64,000 nt of DNA from Paracoccus tegillarcae. GTDB lineage: Bacteria > Pseudomonadota > Alphaproteobacteria > Rhodobacterales > Rhodobacteraceae. The first letter of the stretch is position 1. Each line of letters starts with the position of its first letter. The notes below the pieces were generated by a model. It saw nothing but the letters and a program-made list of their open reading frames with translations, ran no database searches and had not been told where the DNA came from. Positions 52,904-62,701 of this stretch are shown in pieces. The position numbers were made by a program, and so were the translations under genes. The stretch lies in NCBI RefSeq assembly GCF_002847305.1, contig NZ_CP025408.1, forward strand, positions 542,001-606,000, in the 5' to 3' direction.

Positions 52904-52923
52904 ATAGTTTAACGCTGAACTAT
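52904..52923. promoter_or_regulatory. dyad upstream of pdhA
   Basis: ATAGTTTA-ACGC-TGAACTAT is an 8-bp inverted repeat with one mismatch, ending 28 bp before the pdhA ATG. Its size and place suit a repressor operator or a site overlapping the promoter of the pyruvate dehydrogenase operon. The factor is unknown; it does not match the PdhR consensus. Confidence 0.4.
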
Positions 52924-52951
52924 TCCGACCTAAGGCAAGGGGGATGACCGA

Positions 52952-54034
52952 ATGGCCAGGAAAACCACAGCCGCCAAATCGTCAAGCACGGCAGAAAAAG
53001 CCAAAGCCAAATCGACTCCGTCGAAGGCCAAGGCAAATCTGTCCAAGGACGATCTGCTGAAATATTATCGCGACATGCTGCTGATCAGGCGGTTCGAGGA
53101 AAAGGCCGGCCAGCTTTATGGCATGGGTCAGATCGGCGGTTTCTGCCACCTCTATATCGGTCAGGAAGCCGTCGTCGTGGGCCTCGAGGCCGCAGCCGAC
53201 GAAGGCGACAAGCGCATCACCAGCTATCGCGACCACGGCCACATGCTGGCCTGCGGCATGGAGCCGCGCGGCGTGATGGCCGAGTTGACCGGCCGCGAGG
53301 GTGGTTACTCCAAGGGCAAGGGCGGCAGCATGCACATGTTCAGCCGCGAAAAGCACTTTTACGGCGGACATGGTATCGTGGCAGCGCAGGTGCCCCTGGG
53401 TGCCGGTCTGGCATTTGCCGACAAATATCTGGGCAATGACCGCGTGACCTTCACCTATTTCGGTGATGGCGCGGCCAACCAGGGTCAGGTCTATGAAACC
53501 TACAACATGGCCGAACTGTGGGATCTGCCGGTCGTTTTCGTGATCGAGAACAACCAGTATGCCATGGGCATGAGCGTCAAGCGCTCGACCAAATCGACAT
53601 CTCTTTTCGGGCGCGGCGAAGCCTTTGGCATTCCCGGCGAACAGGTCGACGGCATGGATGTGCTGGCGGTCAAGGCCGCTGGCGAAAAGGCTGTGGCGCA
53701 CTGCCGCGCGGGCAAGGGGCCCTATATCCTTGAGGTGATGACCTATCGTTATCGCGGTCACTCGATGTCGGACCCGGCCAAGTACCGGACCCGCGAAGAG
53801 GTGCAGAAGATGCGCGACGAACGCGATCCGATCGAAAATGTCCGCACCATGCTGCTGGATGGCAAACATGCCAGCGAGGATGATCTGAAGGCCATCGACA
53901 AAGAGATCAAGGAAGTCGTCAACGATTCCGCCAAGTTCGCCCAGGAAAGCCCTGAACCGGCGCTGGAAGAACTGTGGACCGACATTTACGCCAAAGAGCT
54001 GCCGCAAGGTGCAGCCGATGAAGCTGAGGCCTGA
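52952..54034 (+). CDS. pdhA: pyruvate dehydrogenase E1 component, alpha subunit
   Basis: ThDP-binding subunit that decarboxylates pyruvate. The 360 residues begin with a Lys/Ala/Ser-rich tail (about 1-30). [25 protein letters not shown] and the ThDP motif [12 protein letters not shown] through [12 protein letters not shown] follow, and [10 protein letters not shown] is the phosphorylation-loop region in eukaryotic homologues. AAGGGGG precedes the start. pdhA, pdhB and pdhC follow with gaps of 14 and 12 bp. Confidence 0.96.
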   Translation: MARKTTAAKSSSTAEKAKAKSTPSKAKANLSKDDLLKYYRDMLLIRRFEEKAGQLYGMGQIGGFCHLYIGQEAVVVGLEAAADEGDKRITSYRDHGHMLACGMEPRGVMAELTGREGGYSKGKGGSMHMFSREKHFYGGHGIVAAQVPLGAGLAFADKYLGNDRVTFTYFGDGAANQGQVYETYNMAELWDLPVVFVIENNQYAMGMSVKRSTKSTSLFGRGEAFGIPGEQVDGMDVLAVKAAGEKAVAHCRAGKGPYILEVMTYRYRGHSMSDPAKYRTREEVQKMRDERDPIENVRTMLLDGKHASEDDLKAIDKEIKEVVNDSAKFAQESPEPALEELWTDIYAKELPQGAADEAEA

Positions 54035-54048
54035 GGGGGGACATAAAC

Positions 54049-55422
54049 ATGGCAACCGAAATTCTGATGCCCGCCCTGTCCCCCACCATGGAGGAAGGCA
54101 CGCTGGCAAAATGGCTGAAAAAAGAGGGAGACGAGGTCAAATCCGGCGACATCATCGCCGAGATCGAGACCGACAAGGCAACGATGGAGTTCGAAGCCGT
54201 GGATGAGGGCATCCTTGGCAAGATCCTGATCGAGGAAGGCACCGAAGGGGTCAAGGTCAACACCCCGATCGCCGTCATGATCGAGGAAGGCGAAAGCGCC
54301 GACGACATCGAAGCGCCGGCCGCCGCCGAGGAAAAACCATCCGAGCCAGAGGCCAAGGACGAGCCTGCTTCAGCCCCGGCTGCAGCCACCGCGCCCGCAC
54401 CCAAGGCCGACCGCAGCCCGGATTGGCCCGAAGGGACCAAGATGAAATCCATGACCGTGCGCGAGGCTCTGCGCGAGGCCATGGAAGAGGAAATGGACCG
54501 CGACGACACCGTCTTCCTGATGGGTGAAGAGGTCGGCGAATATCAGGGCGCCTACAAGATCAGTCAGGGTCTGCTCGAGAAATTCGGCCCCAAACGCGTC
54601 GTCGATACGCCGATCTCGGAAATCGGCTTTGCAGGGATCGGCACGGGCGCGGCCCTTGGCGGGTTGCGGCCCATCGTCGAGTTCATGACCTTCAACTTCG
54701 CGATGCAGGCCATCGACCACATCATCAACTCGGCCGCCAAGACGCTGTACATGTCGGGCGGTCAGATGGGCTGCTCCATCGTGTTTCGCGGCCCGAACGG
54801 TGCCGCTGCCCGCGTTGGTGCCCAGCACAGCCAGGACTATGCCGCCTGGTACGCGCAGATCCCCGGCCTCAAGGTGGTGATGCCTTACACCGCGGCAGAC
54901 GCGAAGGGCCTGATGAAAACGGCCATCCGCGATGCCAACCCGGTTATCTTCCTTGAGAACGAAATTCTCTATGGCCGCAGCTTCGAGGTGCCGGACATGG
55001 ATGATTTCACCATCCCGTTCGGCAAGGCACGCATCGCCCGCGAGGGCAGTGATGTGACCATCGTCAGCTTTGGCATCGGCATGACCCATGCCCTTGACGC
55101 GGCCGAGAAACTTGCCGCCGACGGCATCGAGGCAGAGGTGATCGATCTGCGCACACTGCGCCCGATGGACACCGAAACCGTGCTTGAATCGGTCAAGAAG
55201 ACCAACCGTTGTGTAACGGTCGAAGAAGGCTGGCCGGTTGCCAGCATCGGCAGCTATCTCGGCTCGGTCGTGATGCAGCAGGCGTTCGATTATCTTGACG
55301 CGCCCGTCATCACCCTGACCGGCAAGGACGTTCCGATGCCCTATGCCGCCAATCTGGAAAAGCACGCTCTGATCACCCCGGCCGAAGTGGTCGAGGCGGT
55401 CAAGAAAGTCACCTACAAGTAA
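54049..55422 (+). CDS. pdhB: pyruvate dehydrogenase E1 component, beta subunit, with lipoyl domain
   Basis: Partner of PdhA, 457 residues instead of the usual 330 because an N-terminal lipoyl domain is fused (residues 1-80; lipoylated Lys43 in ETDKATMEF). After an Ala/Glu/Pro linker (about 85-125), the E1-beta core has [40 protein letters not shown] and [12 protein letters not shown]. This fusion is typical of alphaproteobacteria such as Rhodobacter and Sinorhizobium. Confidence 0.96.
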   Translation: MATEILMPALSPTMEEGTLAKWLKKEGDEVKSGDIIAEIETDKATMEFEAVDEGILGKILIEEGTEGVKVNTPIAVMIEEGESADDIEAPAAAEEKPSEPEAKDEPASAPAAATAPAPKADRSPDWPEGTKMKSMTVREALREAMEEEMDRDDTVFLMGEEVGEYQGAYKISQGLLEKFGPKRVVDTPISEIGFAGIGTGAALGGLRPIVEFMTFNFAMQAIDHIINSAAKTLYMSGGQMGCSIVFRGPNGAAARVGAQHSQDYAAWYAQIPGLKVVMPYTAADAKGLMKTAIRDANPVIFLENEILYGRSFEVPDMDDFTIPFGKARIAREGSDVTIVSFGIGMTHALDAAEKLAADGIEAEVIDLRTLRPMDTETVLESVKKTNRCVTVEEGWPVASIGSYLGSVVMQQAFDYLDAPVITLTGKDVPMPYAANLEKHALITPAEVVEAVKKVTYK

Positions 55423-55434
55423 GGAGAACGCGAG

Positions 55435-56760
55435 ATGCCGATAGAAATCCTGATGCCCGCGCTGTCTCCGACGATGGAGGAAGGCACACTGGCCAAATGG
55501 CTGGTGAAAGAGGGCGATACCGTTTCCTCGGGCGACATCATGGCCGAGATCGAAACCGACAAGGCCACGATGGAATTCGAGGCTGTCGATGAAGGCACCA
55601 TTGGCAAGATCCTGATCGAAGAAGGCAGCGCCGGGGTCAAGGTCAACACCCCCATCGCCGTCCTGCTGGAAGATGGCGAAAGCGCCGATGATATTGGTGA
55701 CACCTCGTCCAAGGCCGCGCCGGCCAAGGATGACGACGCCGAGGCCAAGGACGAAACGCCAAAAGACGACGCCCCGAAAGAGGCAGATTCAGGCGGATCC
55801 AAGGCCGCACCGGCACCAAGCAGCGACAAGGGCGACCGCATCTTTGCCTCGCCACTGGCCCGCCGCATCGCCAAGGACAAGGGCCTCGATCTGGGCTCCA
55901 TCAAGGGCTCCGGCCCGCATGGCCGGATCGTCAAGGCCGACGTGCAGGATGCCAAGCCCGGTGCCGCACCGGCCAAGGCCGCCGACGCAGCGAAAGCCGA
56001 TGCACCCAAGGCCGCAGCGGCAGCGCCGGCTGGCCCATCCGCCGAAACCATCCTCAAGATGTATGCGGATCGCGAGACTGAAGAGGTCGCGCTGGACGGC
56101 ATGCGCCGCACCATTGCCGCGCGCCTGACCGATGCCAAGCAGACCATCCCGCATTTCTATCTGCGCCGGTCGGCCAAGCTGGACGCGTTGATGAAGTTCC
56201 GCGGCACGCTGAACAAGCAGCTGGAAGCGCGGGGTGTGAAATTGTCGGTCAACGACTTTATCATCAAGGCCTGCGCGCTGGCCCTGCAAGAGGTCCCGGA
56301 TGCCAATGCTGTCTGGGCGGGTGACCGCATCCTCAAGCTCAAACCCTCGGATGTCGCAGTCGCCGTGGCCATCGAAGGCGGCCTGTTCACCCCGGTTCTG
56401 AAGGACGCGCAGCAGAAGACGCTGTCGACCCTGTCAGCCGAGATGAAAGATCTGGCAGGGCGCGCCAAGAACAAGAAGCTTGCCCCCCACGAATACCAGG
56501 GCGGCAGCTTTGCGATCAGCAACCTCGGCATGTTCGGCATCGAGAATTTCGACGCCGTGATCAACCCGCCGCATGGCGCGATCCTGGCCGTTGGCTCGGG
56601 CATCCAAACCCCGGTGGTCGAGGATGGCGAGGTGGTGATCCGCAATGTCATGTCCATGACCCTCTCGGTCGATCACCGGGTCATTGACGGCGCGCTTGGT
56701 GCACAATTGCTGAAGGCCATCGTCGAGCATCTGGAAAACCCGATGGGCATGCTGGCCTGA
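55435..56760 (+). CDS. pdhC: pyruvate dehydrogenase E2, dihydrolipoamide acetyltransferase
   Basis: Core of the complex that transfers acetyl from lipoamide to CoA. The 441 residues hold a lipoyl domain (1-80, Lys43), nearly identical to that of PdhB, a linker, and the E1/E3-binding domain (about 139-176; [30 protein letters not shown]). The catalytic domain contains [13 protein letters not shown] and [16 protein letters not shown] near the end (catalytic His and Asp). A terminator follows. The E3 gene is not in the window. Confidence 0.96.
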   Translation: MPIEILMPALSPTMEEGTLAKWLVKEGDTVSSGDIMAEIETDKATMEFEAVDEGTIGKILIEEGSAGVKVNTPIAVLLEDGESADDIGDTSSKAAPAKDDDAEAKDETPKDDAPKEADSGGSKAAPAPSSDKGDRIFASPLARRIAKDKGLDLGSIKGSGPHGRIVKADVQDAKPGAAPAKAADAAKADAPKAAAAAPAGPSAETILKMYADRETEEVALDGMRRTIAARLTDAKQTIPHFYLRRSAKLDALMKFRGTLNKQLEARGVKLSVNDFIIKACALALQEVPDANAVWAGDRILKLKPSDVAVAVAIEGGLFTPVLKDAQQKTLSTLSAEMKDLAGRAKNKKLAPHEYQGGSFAISNLGMFGIENFDAVINPPHGAILAVGSGIQTPVVEDGEVVIRNVMSMTLSVDHRVIDGALGAQLLKAIVEHLENPMGMLA

Positions 56761-56783
56761 CAGGTTTGCGACTTACGACGATT

Positions 56784-56808
56784 AAAGGGGGCCGCGCGCC
56801 CCCTTTTT
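56784..56808 (+). terminator. intrinsic terminator of the pdh operon
   Basis: AAAGGGGGC and GCCCCCTTT pair around CGCGC, followed by T residues, 24 bp past the pdhC stop. Confidence 0.9.
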
Positions 56809-56905
56809 CATGACCGGGGCTCAGTCCGCGCGCAGCGGCCAGAGCGCTACCAGATCACGCAAACCAGCGCCGGTCGGCCCTTTCCTTTGCCCCATCCTCC
56901 AGGCC

Positions 56906-56928
56906 CTTTCTTCTTCATCCAAATATCC
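56906..56928 (-). repeat. GGATATTT repeat, copy C
   Basis: On the minus strand GGATATTT-GGAT-GAAGAAGAAAG, preceded by a GC-rich GCGGTGCCGCCGCC. It lies between the pdh terminator and the end of mipZ, aligned without gaps to copies A and B. Confidence 0.7.
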
Positions 56929-57000
56929 GGCGGCGGCACCGCCTGGTGCATCGCGGGTTCGGAAATCCGGCGCGACGAGCAGCCCCGCCCTGGGCGCTGG

Positions 57001-57771
57001 TCAGAAGCGAACCGAAACGCCCGGCAGCTTCAATTCTGCAATCAGATCGCGCAACTCCTGACGCGCAGCGATGTTGGACATGCTCAGCGACTCGGTGCCG
57101 ATGTCCTTCAGATCCAGCAGCGTCAAACCACGCGGAAAGAGTTCGCGAAAGATCACCCGCTCGGCAAAGCCGGGCGCTACGCGAAAACCGATGCGGCGCG
57201 ACAGGTTGCTCAGCGCATCGCCCACCTTGCGCTTGTTGTGCATGGCCTGCGTCCCAAGCCGGTTGCGCAACACCAGCCAGTCGATCGGGCCCGCACCGGC
57301 CTGAACGCGCATCTGCCGTGCGGCCCAGACCATTTCTGCATAGATCGACGGCCCCAGTACCTCGCCATCAGGCGACATGCGCGCCAAAAGATCAAAGTCG
57401 ATAAAGCTGTCATTCAGCGGCGTGATCAGGGTGTCGGCCATCGCATGGGCCATCTGGCTAAGCTTGGTATGAGAGCCGGGGCAGTCCAGCAGAATGAAAT
57501 CGCAGCGCGTTTCCAGATCGGCCATGACCGGGCTCAGCGGATCGCTGCCCTCGGCCAAACCGGCCAGCTCGGGCGTCGGCAACTCGATCCCTTCACGCGC
57601 AGAAAAGGCCATGCGGTTTTCCAGATAGCGGCGAAAACTGCCCTGCCGCACATCCAGATCCAGCCCACCCACGCGATGCCCCATCCGCGCCAGCGCGGTG
57701 GCCACATGCATCGAGGTCGTGGATTTCCCGGACCCGCCCTTTTCATTGCCGACGACGATGATATGCGCCAA
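57001..57771 (-). CDS. mipZ: division-plane positioning ATPase MipZ
   Basis: ParA-type ATPase that forms a gradient from the cell poles and blocks FtsZ rings away from mid-cell; it binds ParB. The 256-residue product has IIVVGNEKGGSGKSTTSMHV (deviant Walker A), GGLDLDVRQGSFRRYLENR, DFILLDCPGS and PLNDSFIDFDLLA. The late VIFRELFPRGLTLLDL and AARQELRDLI blocks match Caulobacter MipZ, not ParA. No ATG fits; the TTG at 57771 places the start as in homologues. Lies convergent to the pdh operon. Confidence 0.9.
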   Translation of the reverse strand: MAHIIVVGNEKGGSGKSTTSMHVATALARMGHRVGGLDLDVRQGSFRRYLENRMAFSAREGIELPTPELAGLAEGSDPLSPVMADLETRCDFILLDCPGSHTKLSQMAHAMADTLITPLNDSFIDFDLLARMSPDGEVLGPSIYAEMVWAARQMRVQAGAGPIDWLVLRNRLGTQAMHNKRKVGDALSNLSRRIGFRVAPGFAERVIFRELFPRGLTLLDLKDIGTESLSMSNIAARQELRDLIAELKLPGVSVRF

Positions 57772-58164
57772 GAATTCCGCCCCGTTCCGATCCGGCGTGA
57801 CCCTAGCCGCAACATCTGGTGATGAAAAGCGGCGGCAGCACAAAAAAATGTGGATAGGTCGGGAGGTTGTGGGAGGGGTGCGGCGTGGTACCGCGGTGGA
57901 AGAGCGGACGGTGGGTTTTAGCACGCAAGGTCGAATGCTGCACGGGTGTCTGCTATCACCAGAGAACCAAAAATCTCCAACAACTGCGTCGGTTTTGAAG
58001 GGAGGTTGTGGCAGCGCCAGATCAGGTGATTTGCGAATGTGCCAAAAACCACCGTTTTAGGCGCGTAGTTTCTGTCAGGGGGTATTTGTCCGGTCTGCGG
58101 GACGAAACTGCCGTTCGATGCGGACAATCGACAACACAAATGAGGTGGTTCATGATCAGACAGC
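57772..58164. other. 393-bp intergenic stretch, no gene seen
   Basis: Between the divergent mipZ and GNAT genes. It is less GC-rich than its flanks from about 57930 on and contains no ORF with coding character. It holds a run GTGCCAAAA-ACC-ACCGTTT at 58039-58057 that recurs in similar form at 58660-58679 on the far side of the GNAT gene. It probably holds the promoters of mipZ and the GNAT gene. Confidence 0.6.
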
Positions 58165-58611
58165 ATGAACTACGTGTTTCGTCTGGCAGTGCCATCGGAC
58201 GCTGAAGCCTGCTCCCAAATCATTCAAGATTGGGGCGATGAAACACCGTGGATGGTCCCACTGGATAACCTTGCTCCCATGAAAGAGTTTTGGAGCTTCA
58301 TATTCGAGGAAGAAATCGGGTGGGTCGCCCACAGAAATGGACAAATCTTGGGGTTTTGTGCCCGTACCGAAGACAACATTACCGGGCTTTACGTCGCCAA
58401 GAAGGCGCGCGGCAAAGGTTTAGGCAAGGCATTGCTGGACCTCGCCAAAGAAGATCAGCAGTGGATCACTGTGTGGGCCTACGAGAAAAACGAAGACGCG
58501 CGACGCTTTTATCGACGTGAGGGTCTAATTGAAATTGGTCGTGAGATGGAAGTGTTTGAAGATGGATCAAGCCTAATGGACATCGAGCACAGGTGGACCA
58601 GAGCCGAGTAA
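58165..58611 (+). CDS. GNAT N-acetyltransferase
   Basis: A 148-residue acetyltransferase. It has FRLAVPSDAEACSQII at the start, ITGLYVAKKARGKGLGKALL with the acetyl-CoA loop R-G-K-G-L-G, and VWAYEKNEDARRFYRREGL at the end. The acceptor is unknown. Codon usage and GC content (about 50%) differ from neighbours, and imperfect 20-bp repeats flank it, so it may have arrived by transfer. It interrupts no operon. Confidence 0.82.
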   Translation: MNYVFRLAVPSDAEACSQIIQDWGDETPWMVPLDNLAPMKEFWSFIFEEEIGWVAHRNGQILGFCARTEDNITGLYVAKKARGKGLGKALLDLAKEDQQWITVWAYEKNEDARRFYRREGLIEIGREMEVFEDGSSLMDIEHRWTRAE

Positions 58612-58788
58612 ACCTTGGTCACTGCAAGCTCGTTCCTGACCTTCTCCGCACAGCATGATGTGCCAAAACTCAACCGTTTGTGTCACCGGCGCAAACGACC
58701 GTTTGTTGCACGGTTCGCCGATCCAGTGGCACCTTTGAAGAGAAGATCTGGCAGGTCCCGCAAGGCGGACCCAGACCCCGAAATGCAA

Positions 58789-58812
58789 AACGCCGCCCCG
58801 AGGGACGGCGTT
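58789..58812 (-). terminator. terminator of the rpsP-rpmE operon
   Basis: On the minus strand AACGCCGTCCC pairs with GGGGCGGCGTT (one wobble), followed by TTTGC, 23 bp after the rpmE stop. Confidence 0.85.
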
Positions 58813-58835
58813 CGCATCTTGCGCTGGCAGGCAGA

Positions 58836-59057
58836 TCAGAAGCCCAGGCCGGCGTATTTGTTCTTGAACTTCGACACGCGGCCGCCGGCATCCATCAGCT
58901 TGGCCGAACCGCCGGTCCAGGCCGGGTGCACGGTCGGGTCGATGTCCAGGGTCATGGTGTCGCCCTCGGCGCCCCAGGTCGAGCGGACCTGATAGGTGGT
59001 GCCGTCGGTCATCTTGACGTCGATCATGTGATAATCGGGGTGAATGTCTTTTTTCAT
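58836..59057 (-). CDS. rpmE: 50S ribosomal protein L31
   Basis: Ribosomal protein of 73 residues, starting [19 protein letters not shown] and ending [13 protein letters not shown]. It has no CxxC pair, so it belongs to the zinc-independent form of L31. Last gene of the ribosomal/tRNA operon, 12 bp after rplS, ahead of a terminator. Confidence 0.95.
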   Translation of the reverse strand: MKKDIHPDYHMIDVKMTDGTTYQVRSTWGAEGDTMTLDIDPTVHPAWTGGSAKLMDAGGRVSKFKNKYAGLGF

Positions 59058-59069
59058 CGCTCGGCCTCC

Positions 59070-59459
59070 TTACGCTTTGGCATCGGCGCTTTTGGGCGCG
59101 CGGTAGTTGGTTTTCTCGACGATACGGGCCGACTTGCCGCGACGATCGCGCAGGTAGTACAGCTTGGCGCGGCGGACTTTACCGCGGCGCACAACGGCGA
59201 TCGAATCGATGTTGGTCGAGTATAGCGGGAACACACGTTCCACGCCCTCACCAAACGAGATCTTGCGGACGGTGAAGCTTGCAGCGATACCGTTGCCACC
59301 CTTGCGGGCAATGCAAACGCCTTCGTAGTTCTGCACACGGGTCCGCGTGCCTTCGGTCACTTTGTAACCGACACGGACGGTGTCTCCGGCTTTGAAATCC
59401 GGGATATCCTTGCCAAGCGCGGCGATTTGCTCGGCTTCCAGTTGGGCGATCAGGTTCAT
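59070..59459 (-). CDS. rplS: 50S ribosomal protein L19
   Basis: Ribosomal protein at the subunit interface, 129 residues. [20 protein letters not shown] and [19 protein letters not shown] are the family signatures. I chose ATG 59459 ([11 protein letters not shown]) with AAAGGA 8 nt upstream; another ATG at 59477 lies within the end of trmD. Directly behind trmD (4 bp). Confidence 0.95.
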   Translation of the reverse strand: MNLIAQLEAEQIAALGKDIPDFKAGDTVRVGYKVTEGTRTRVQNYEGVCIARKGGNGIAASFTVRKISFGEGVERVFPLYSTNIDSIAVVRRGKVRRAKLYYLRDRRGKSARIVEKTNYRAPKSADAKA

Positions 59460-59463
59460 CGCA

Positions 59464-60318
59464 TTAATCCTTTTCATGCTCGCGGTGATCCCGCGATTGG
59501 TCTGATGCGCCCGAGAGCTGTCGGTCCTTTGTCGGGTCCATAACGCTGGTCTCGCAATATGCCCGCCACAGGTCGGGGCGGCGTTCTTTGGTCAGGCTTT
59601 CGGCCTGTTCGCGCCTCCAAGCAGCAATGGCCGCGTGATTGCCGGACATGACAACGTCCGGTATCTTGCGGCCTTCCCACTCGGCGGGGCGAGTATACTG
59701 AGGGTGCTCAAGCAGACCTTCGGAAAAGGATTCCTCGGCCAGTGACGCCTGATTCCCCAGCACGCGCGGTATAAGACGAACCGTCGCGTCGATCAAGACC
59801 TGAGCTGCAAGCTCTCCGCCGGTCAGAACATAGTCGCCAATGCTGATTTCTTCGATGCCTCTCGCGTCCAGAACACGCTGGTCGACGCCCTCGAACCGGC
59901 CGCAGATCAGCGTCACACCCGGCCCCTCGGCAAGGGCGCGCGCACGGGCCTGGGTCAGCGGTCGCCCACGCGGCGAGAGGTAAAGCACCGGCAGCCTGGG
60001 ATCGGCCTGATCAAGCGCCGCGGCCATGACGTCGGCGCGGATCACCAGCCCTGCCCCACCACCCGCAGGCGTGTCATCGACGTTGCGATGCTTGCCCAAC
60101 CCGTGGTCGCGCAGCGCAATGGTGCGCAGGCTCCACAGCCCCTCTGCCAGCGCCTTGCCGGTCAGTGAAAGGCCAAGCGTGCCGGGAAAGGCCTCGGGGA
60201 ACAGGGTAACGATGTTGGCCGTCCATGCACCCTTGACCTGTGGTTCCTCCATCAGGTCGCTCGGCGTCAGGCTGGCGCGGATCGACAGACGCCCGTGCGA
60301 TTTGGGCGCGTCACTCAT
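59464..60318 (-). CDS. trmD: tRNA (guanine37-N1)-methyltransferase
   Basis: Methylates G37 next to the anticodon with SAM, preventing frameshifting. The 284 residues carry the knotted SPOUT fold: [48 protein letters not shown] and [14 protein letters not shown]. The protein is about 30 residues longer at both ends than E. coli TrmD; the N-terminal 30 are polar. Its start overlaps the rimM stop by 8 bp; an internal ATG (MEEPQVK) is an alternative. Confidence 0.94.
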   Translation of the reverse strand: MSDAPKSHGRLSIRASLTPSDLMEEPQVKGAWTANIVTLFPEAFPGTLGLSLTGKALAEGLWSLRTIALRDHGLGKHRNVDDTPAGGGAGLVIRADVMAAALDQADPRLPVLYLSPRGRPLTQARARALAEGPGVTLICGRFEGVDQRVLDARGIEEISIGDYVLTGGELAAQVLIDATVRLIPRVLGNQASLAEESFSEGLLEHPQYTRPAEWEGRKIPDVVMSGNHAAIAAWRREQAESLTKERRPDLWRAYCETSVMDPTKDRQLSGASDQSRDHREHEKD

Positions 60319-60811
60319 CTTCGGCCGGTGGATCGACGACGATGCGTCTGACGGTCAGATCAACCGTCGGCACCACCTCACGAGTAAACGGCAGCAACAG
60401 GACCTTGGGTCCCGCCACTTCCAGAATATCGCCAGCGCCGTGGTCATAGATGGCACGGACCTGGCCCAGCACACGCCCGCCGGTATCGACGACCTCCAGA
60501 CCGATCAGATCGGCATGGTAGAATTCATCGTCGGGCAGGTTGGGCAAGGCATCGCGCGGCGCCCAAAGCGTTGTGCCCTTCAGCGCCTCTGCCTGCTCGC
60601 GGGTATCGACCCCCGGCAGGCGTGCCCCCAGCCCGCCGGTGACGGGCCGGGTCAGTTTAATGGCGAATGACCGCTTGCCATCCTCGGTCACCAGCGGGCC
60701 ATAGCTGGCGATGTCCTGCGGATCGGCGGTAAAGCTTTTCAGCCGCACCTCGCCACGGATGCCAAAGGCGCCCGCGATCGCACCGACACAGATCCGGCCC
60801 GCATCGGCCAT
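60311..60811 (-). CDS. rimM: 16S rRNA processing protein RimM
   Basis: Assembly factor for the 30S head that binds S19. The 166 residues contain [21 protein letters not shown], the N-terminal barrel signature, and a PRC-barrel with [18 protein letters not shown] and the [12 protein letters not shown] block. Follows rpsP after 3 bp. Confidence 0.94.
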   Translation of the reverse strand: MADAGRICVGAIAGAFGIRGEVRLKSFTADPQDIASYGPLVTEDGKRSFAIKLTRPVTGGLGARLPGVDTREQAEALKGTTLWAPRDALPNLPDDEFYHADLIGLEVVDTGGRVLGQVRAIYDHGAGDILEVAGPKVLLLPFTREVVPTVDLTVRRIVVDPPAEDE

Positions 60812-60814
60812 GGA

Positions 60815-61213
60815 TTATTCCGCGCTTTCTTCGGCAGCGGCCTCTGCAACGGGCTCTTCTACCGGGGCGCTGGCTGCTGCTTCACGCTCGGCGCGCTTGG
60901 CGGCACGGTCTTGTGCGGCCTTGCCGGGCTCGCCTTTTTTCAGGTTCTTGCGCTCGGACTTTTCCTTGACGCCGGCAGCTTCCAGAAAACGGGCGACGCG
61001 GTCGGTGGGCTGGGCGCCCTGGTCCAGCCAGTGCTGAACGCGTTCCATGTTCATCTTGATGCGCTCTTCGCTGTCTTTCGGCAAAAGCGGGTTATAGGTG
61101 CCCAGCTTTTCGATGAAACGACCGTCGCGCGGCATACGCGAATCGGTGGCGACGATCGAATAGAACGGACGCTTTTTCGAGCCACCACGGGCCAGACGGA
61201 TCTTCATTGCCAT
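60815..61213 (-). CDS. rpsP: 30S ribosomal protein S16
   Basis: Ribosomal protein of 132 residues. [20 protein letters not shown] and [13 protein letters not shown] mark the conserved core (1-85). The Ala/Glu-rich C-terminal extension after residue 95 is typical of alphaproteobacteria. In operon with rimM, trmD, rplS and rpmE. Confidence 0.96.
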   Translation of the reverse strand: MAMKIRLARGGSKKRPFYSIVATDSRMPRDGRFIEKLGTYNPLLPKDSEERIKMNMERVQHWLDQGAQPTDRVARFLEAAGVKEKSERKNLKKGEPGKAAQDRAAKRAEREAAASAPVEEPVAEAAAEESAE

Positions 61214-61264
61214 TGGGTTATCTCCTTTAGAATGGCGGTGTCATGGTGCGCGCAGGCACGCACC

Positions 61265-61561
61265 CTATGATTGAAAGGTCTCGTGATGCCGTATGACTTC
61301 GGCGATCACGAAATTCAGGAATTTGCGCGCGAATTCCGGGTCGATATCGGCCTCGCGCGCGAGGCGTTCCAGCCGTTCGATCTGCTGCGCTTCGCGGGCA
61401 GGATCGGACGGCGGAAGGGCGTGTTCGGCCTTGAGGCGGCCGACGGATTGGGTGTGCTTGAACCTTTCGGCCAGCGTATAGACAAGGATCGCGTCCAGCC
61501 GGTCGATGCTGTCGCGATGGCCTTTCAGCAGCTCGGCTGCGCGGGCGACGGGATCAGTCAT
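61265..61561 (-). CDS. chorismate mutase (AroQ class)
   Basis: Converts chorismate to prephenate for Phe and Tyr. The 98-residue all-helical protein has HRDSIDRLDAILVYTLAERFK (Arg and catalytic chain), VGRLKAEHALPPSD and ARKFLNFVIAEVIRHHE at the end, the AroQ pattern. Its ATG overlaps the stop of the GNAT gene (ATGA) and it lies 51 bp before rpsP, the usual place in Rhodobacteraceae. Confidence 0.9.
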   Translation of the reverse strand: MTDPVARAAELLKGHRDSIDRLDAILVYTLAERFKHTQSVGRLKAEHALPPSDPAREAQQIERLERLAREADIDPEFARKFLNFVIAEVIRHHETFQS

Positions 61562-62097
61562 GCGGACCCTTTCCTGTGGCGGTAGACATGGTTGATCTCG
61601 TCAGCGCCCGTATCAAGGCTGGGCGCATCCGCGTCCAGCCGCGCGCCAAGACGTTCGGCCAGCGCGATGGAACGGGTGTTTTCGGCGTCGATATAGCTGA
61701 CCGCCGTGTCCCAACCCAGATCGTTGAACACATGATCCAAGGCGGCGCGGGCGGCTTCGGACGCGATGCCCCTCCCTTCGCCAGCGGGATGCCAGATCGA
61801 CCAGCCGACCTCGCGTTCGGGCCAGCCTGCGGGGAACCACGGGCCGGTTATGCCCAGTGCCGCGTCGCCGCCCTTTTCGGTGATGACGAACATGCCAAAG
61901 CCGCGCATCACCCAATGGCCGATCACATGGCCAAAGGCGCGCCAGCTGTTCCGTTCCGTCATTTGCGATCCGCCGCCGATATATTGCGCACGGTCGGACA
62001 AATGAAAATCTCGCCATGCAGGCCAGTCGTCGCCCGTGGGCGCGCGCAGGATCAGACGCTCGGTTTCCAGAACCGGGGTATTGGCGAGCCCGATCAT
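61558..62097 (-). CDS. RimJ/RimL-type GNAT acetyltransferase
   Basis: A 179-residue GNAT protein of the large acetyltransferase_3 subgroup that modifies ribosomal or other proteins and small molecules. It has LETERLILRAPTGDDWPAW, GHWVMRGFGMFVI, REVGWSIWHPAGEGRGIASEA (CoA loop) and YIDAENTRSIALAERLGA. It is clearly related to the GNAT protein at 62180-62701, so the pair looks like a tandem duplication. Coupled to chorismate mutase by a 4-bp overlap. Confidence 0.88.
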   Translation of the reverse strand: MIGLANTPVLETERLILRAPTGDDWPAWRDFHLSDRAQYIGGGSQMTERNSWRAFGHVIGHWVMRGFGMFVITEKGGDAALGITGPWFPAGWPEREVGWSIWHPAGEGRGIASEAARAALDHVFNDLGWDTAVSYIDAENTRSIALAERLGARLDADAPSLDTGADEINHVYRHRKGSA

Positions 62098-62121
62098 AGG
62101 GCACCTGCCGTCCCGGCATGG

Positions 62122-62170
62122 CCGGGGGCGCTGCCCCCGGACCCCCGGGATATTTGAGTAAAGAAGAAAT
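62122..62170 (+). repeat. hairpin plus GGATATTT repeat, copy B
   Basis: Perfect hairpin CCGGGGG-CGCTG-CCCCCGG (62122-62140), then ACCCCCG and GGATATTT-GAGT-AAAGAAGAAAT (62148-62170). It lies between the two GNAT genes of the ffh operon. This is the clearest of three copies and shows a hairpin plus a purine-rich tail. Confidence 0.72.
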
Positions 62171-62179
62171 CCATTGCGG

Positions 62180-62701
62180 TCATGCTGCCACCTTCGGGTG
62201 GCGATAGATCAGGCAGGGTTCGCCCACCACTTCGCCCTCACGCTCTATCGTTGCGCCCATACGTTCGGCCAAGCGGCGCGAGCGCAGGTTGTCGGGGTGG
62301 ATCTGCGATATCATCGGGGCCAGACCCATTCCCCGATAGGCGTGGTCGCGGATAGCCATGGCTGCCTCATAGGCATAGCCCTTGCCTTCGAACCCTTCAT
62401 AGATGTGCCAGCCCAGTTCAGGCTCGGGCCAGGCATCATGTTCGATCAAGCCGATGCGCCCGACGATGGTGCCGGTCACCTGTTCTTCGACCGACCAGAA
62501 GCCAAAGCCTTTCAACACCCAATGACCAATGCCCGACGTAAAGCTGCGCCACGTGTTCCAGCGATCGGATGGGCCGCCAATGAATTGCGTCCGCTCTGAC
62601 GCCCCAAAGGCAAGCATAGCGCCAAAGTCCGCCTCGCGCGGTTCGCGCAGGATCAGACGCTCGGCCGTCAGGACCGGAATATCGACGGACAGGGTGGGCA
62701 T
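62180..62701 (-). CDS. RimJ/RimL-type GNAT acetyltransferase
   Basis: A 173-residue GNAT protein, paralogue of the next gene in the operon. It shares LTAERLILREPREADFGAM, QFIGGPSDRWNTWRSF, GHWVLKGFGFW and ELGWHIYEGFEGKGYAYEAA (acetyl-CoA loop). Its ATG overlaps the ffh stop (TAATG), so translation is coupled to ffh. The acceptor is unknown; ribosomal protein acetylation is a guess from the neighbours. Confidence 0.88.
   Translation of the reverse strand: MPTLSVDIPVLTAERLILREPREADFGAMLAFGASERTQFIGGPSDRWNTWRSFTSGIGHWVLKGFGFWSVEEQVTGTIVGRIGLIEHDAWPEPELGWHIYEGFEGKGYAYEAAMAIRDHAYRGMGLAPMISQIHPDNLRSRRLAERMGATIEREGEVVGEPCLIYRHPKVAA

Noticed and set aside
56821..56895. 24-codon frame on the minus strand ending GAGLRDLVALWPLRAD
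   Set aside because: It reads like the end of a protein, but nothing in frame precedes it except the repeat element. Too short to call; possibly a remnant.
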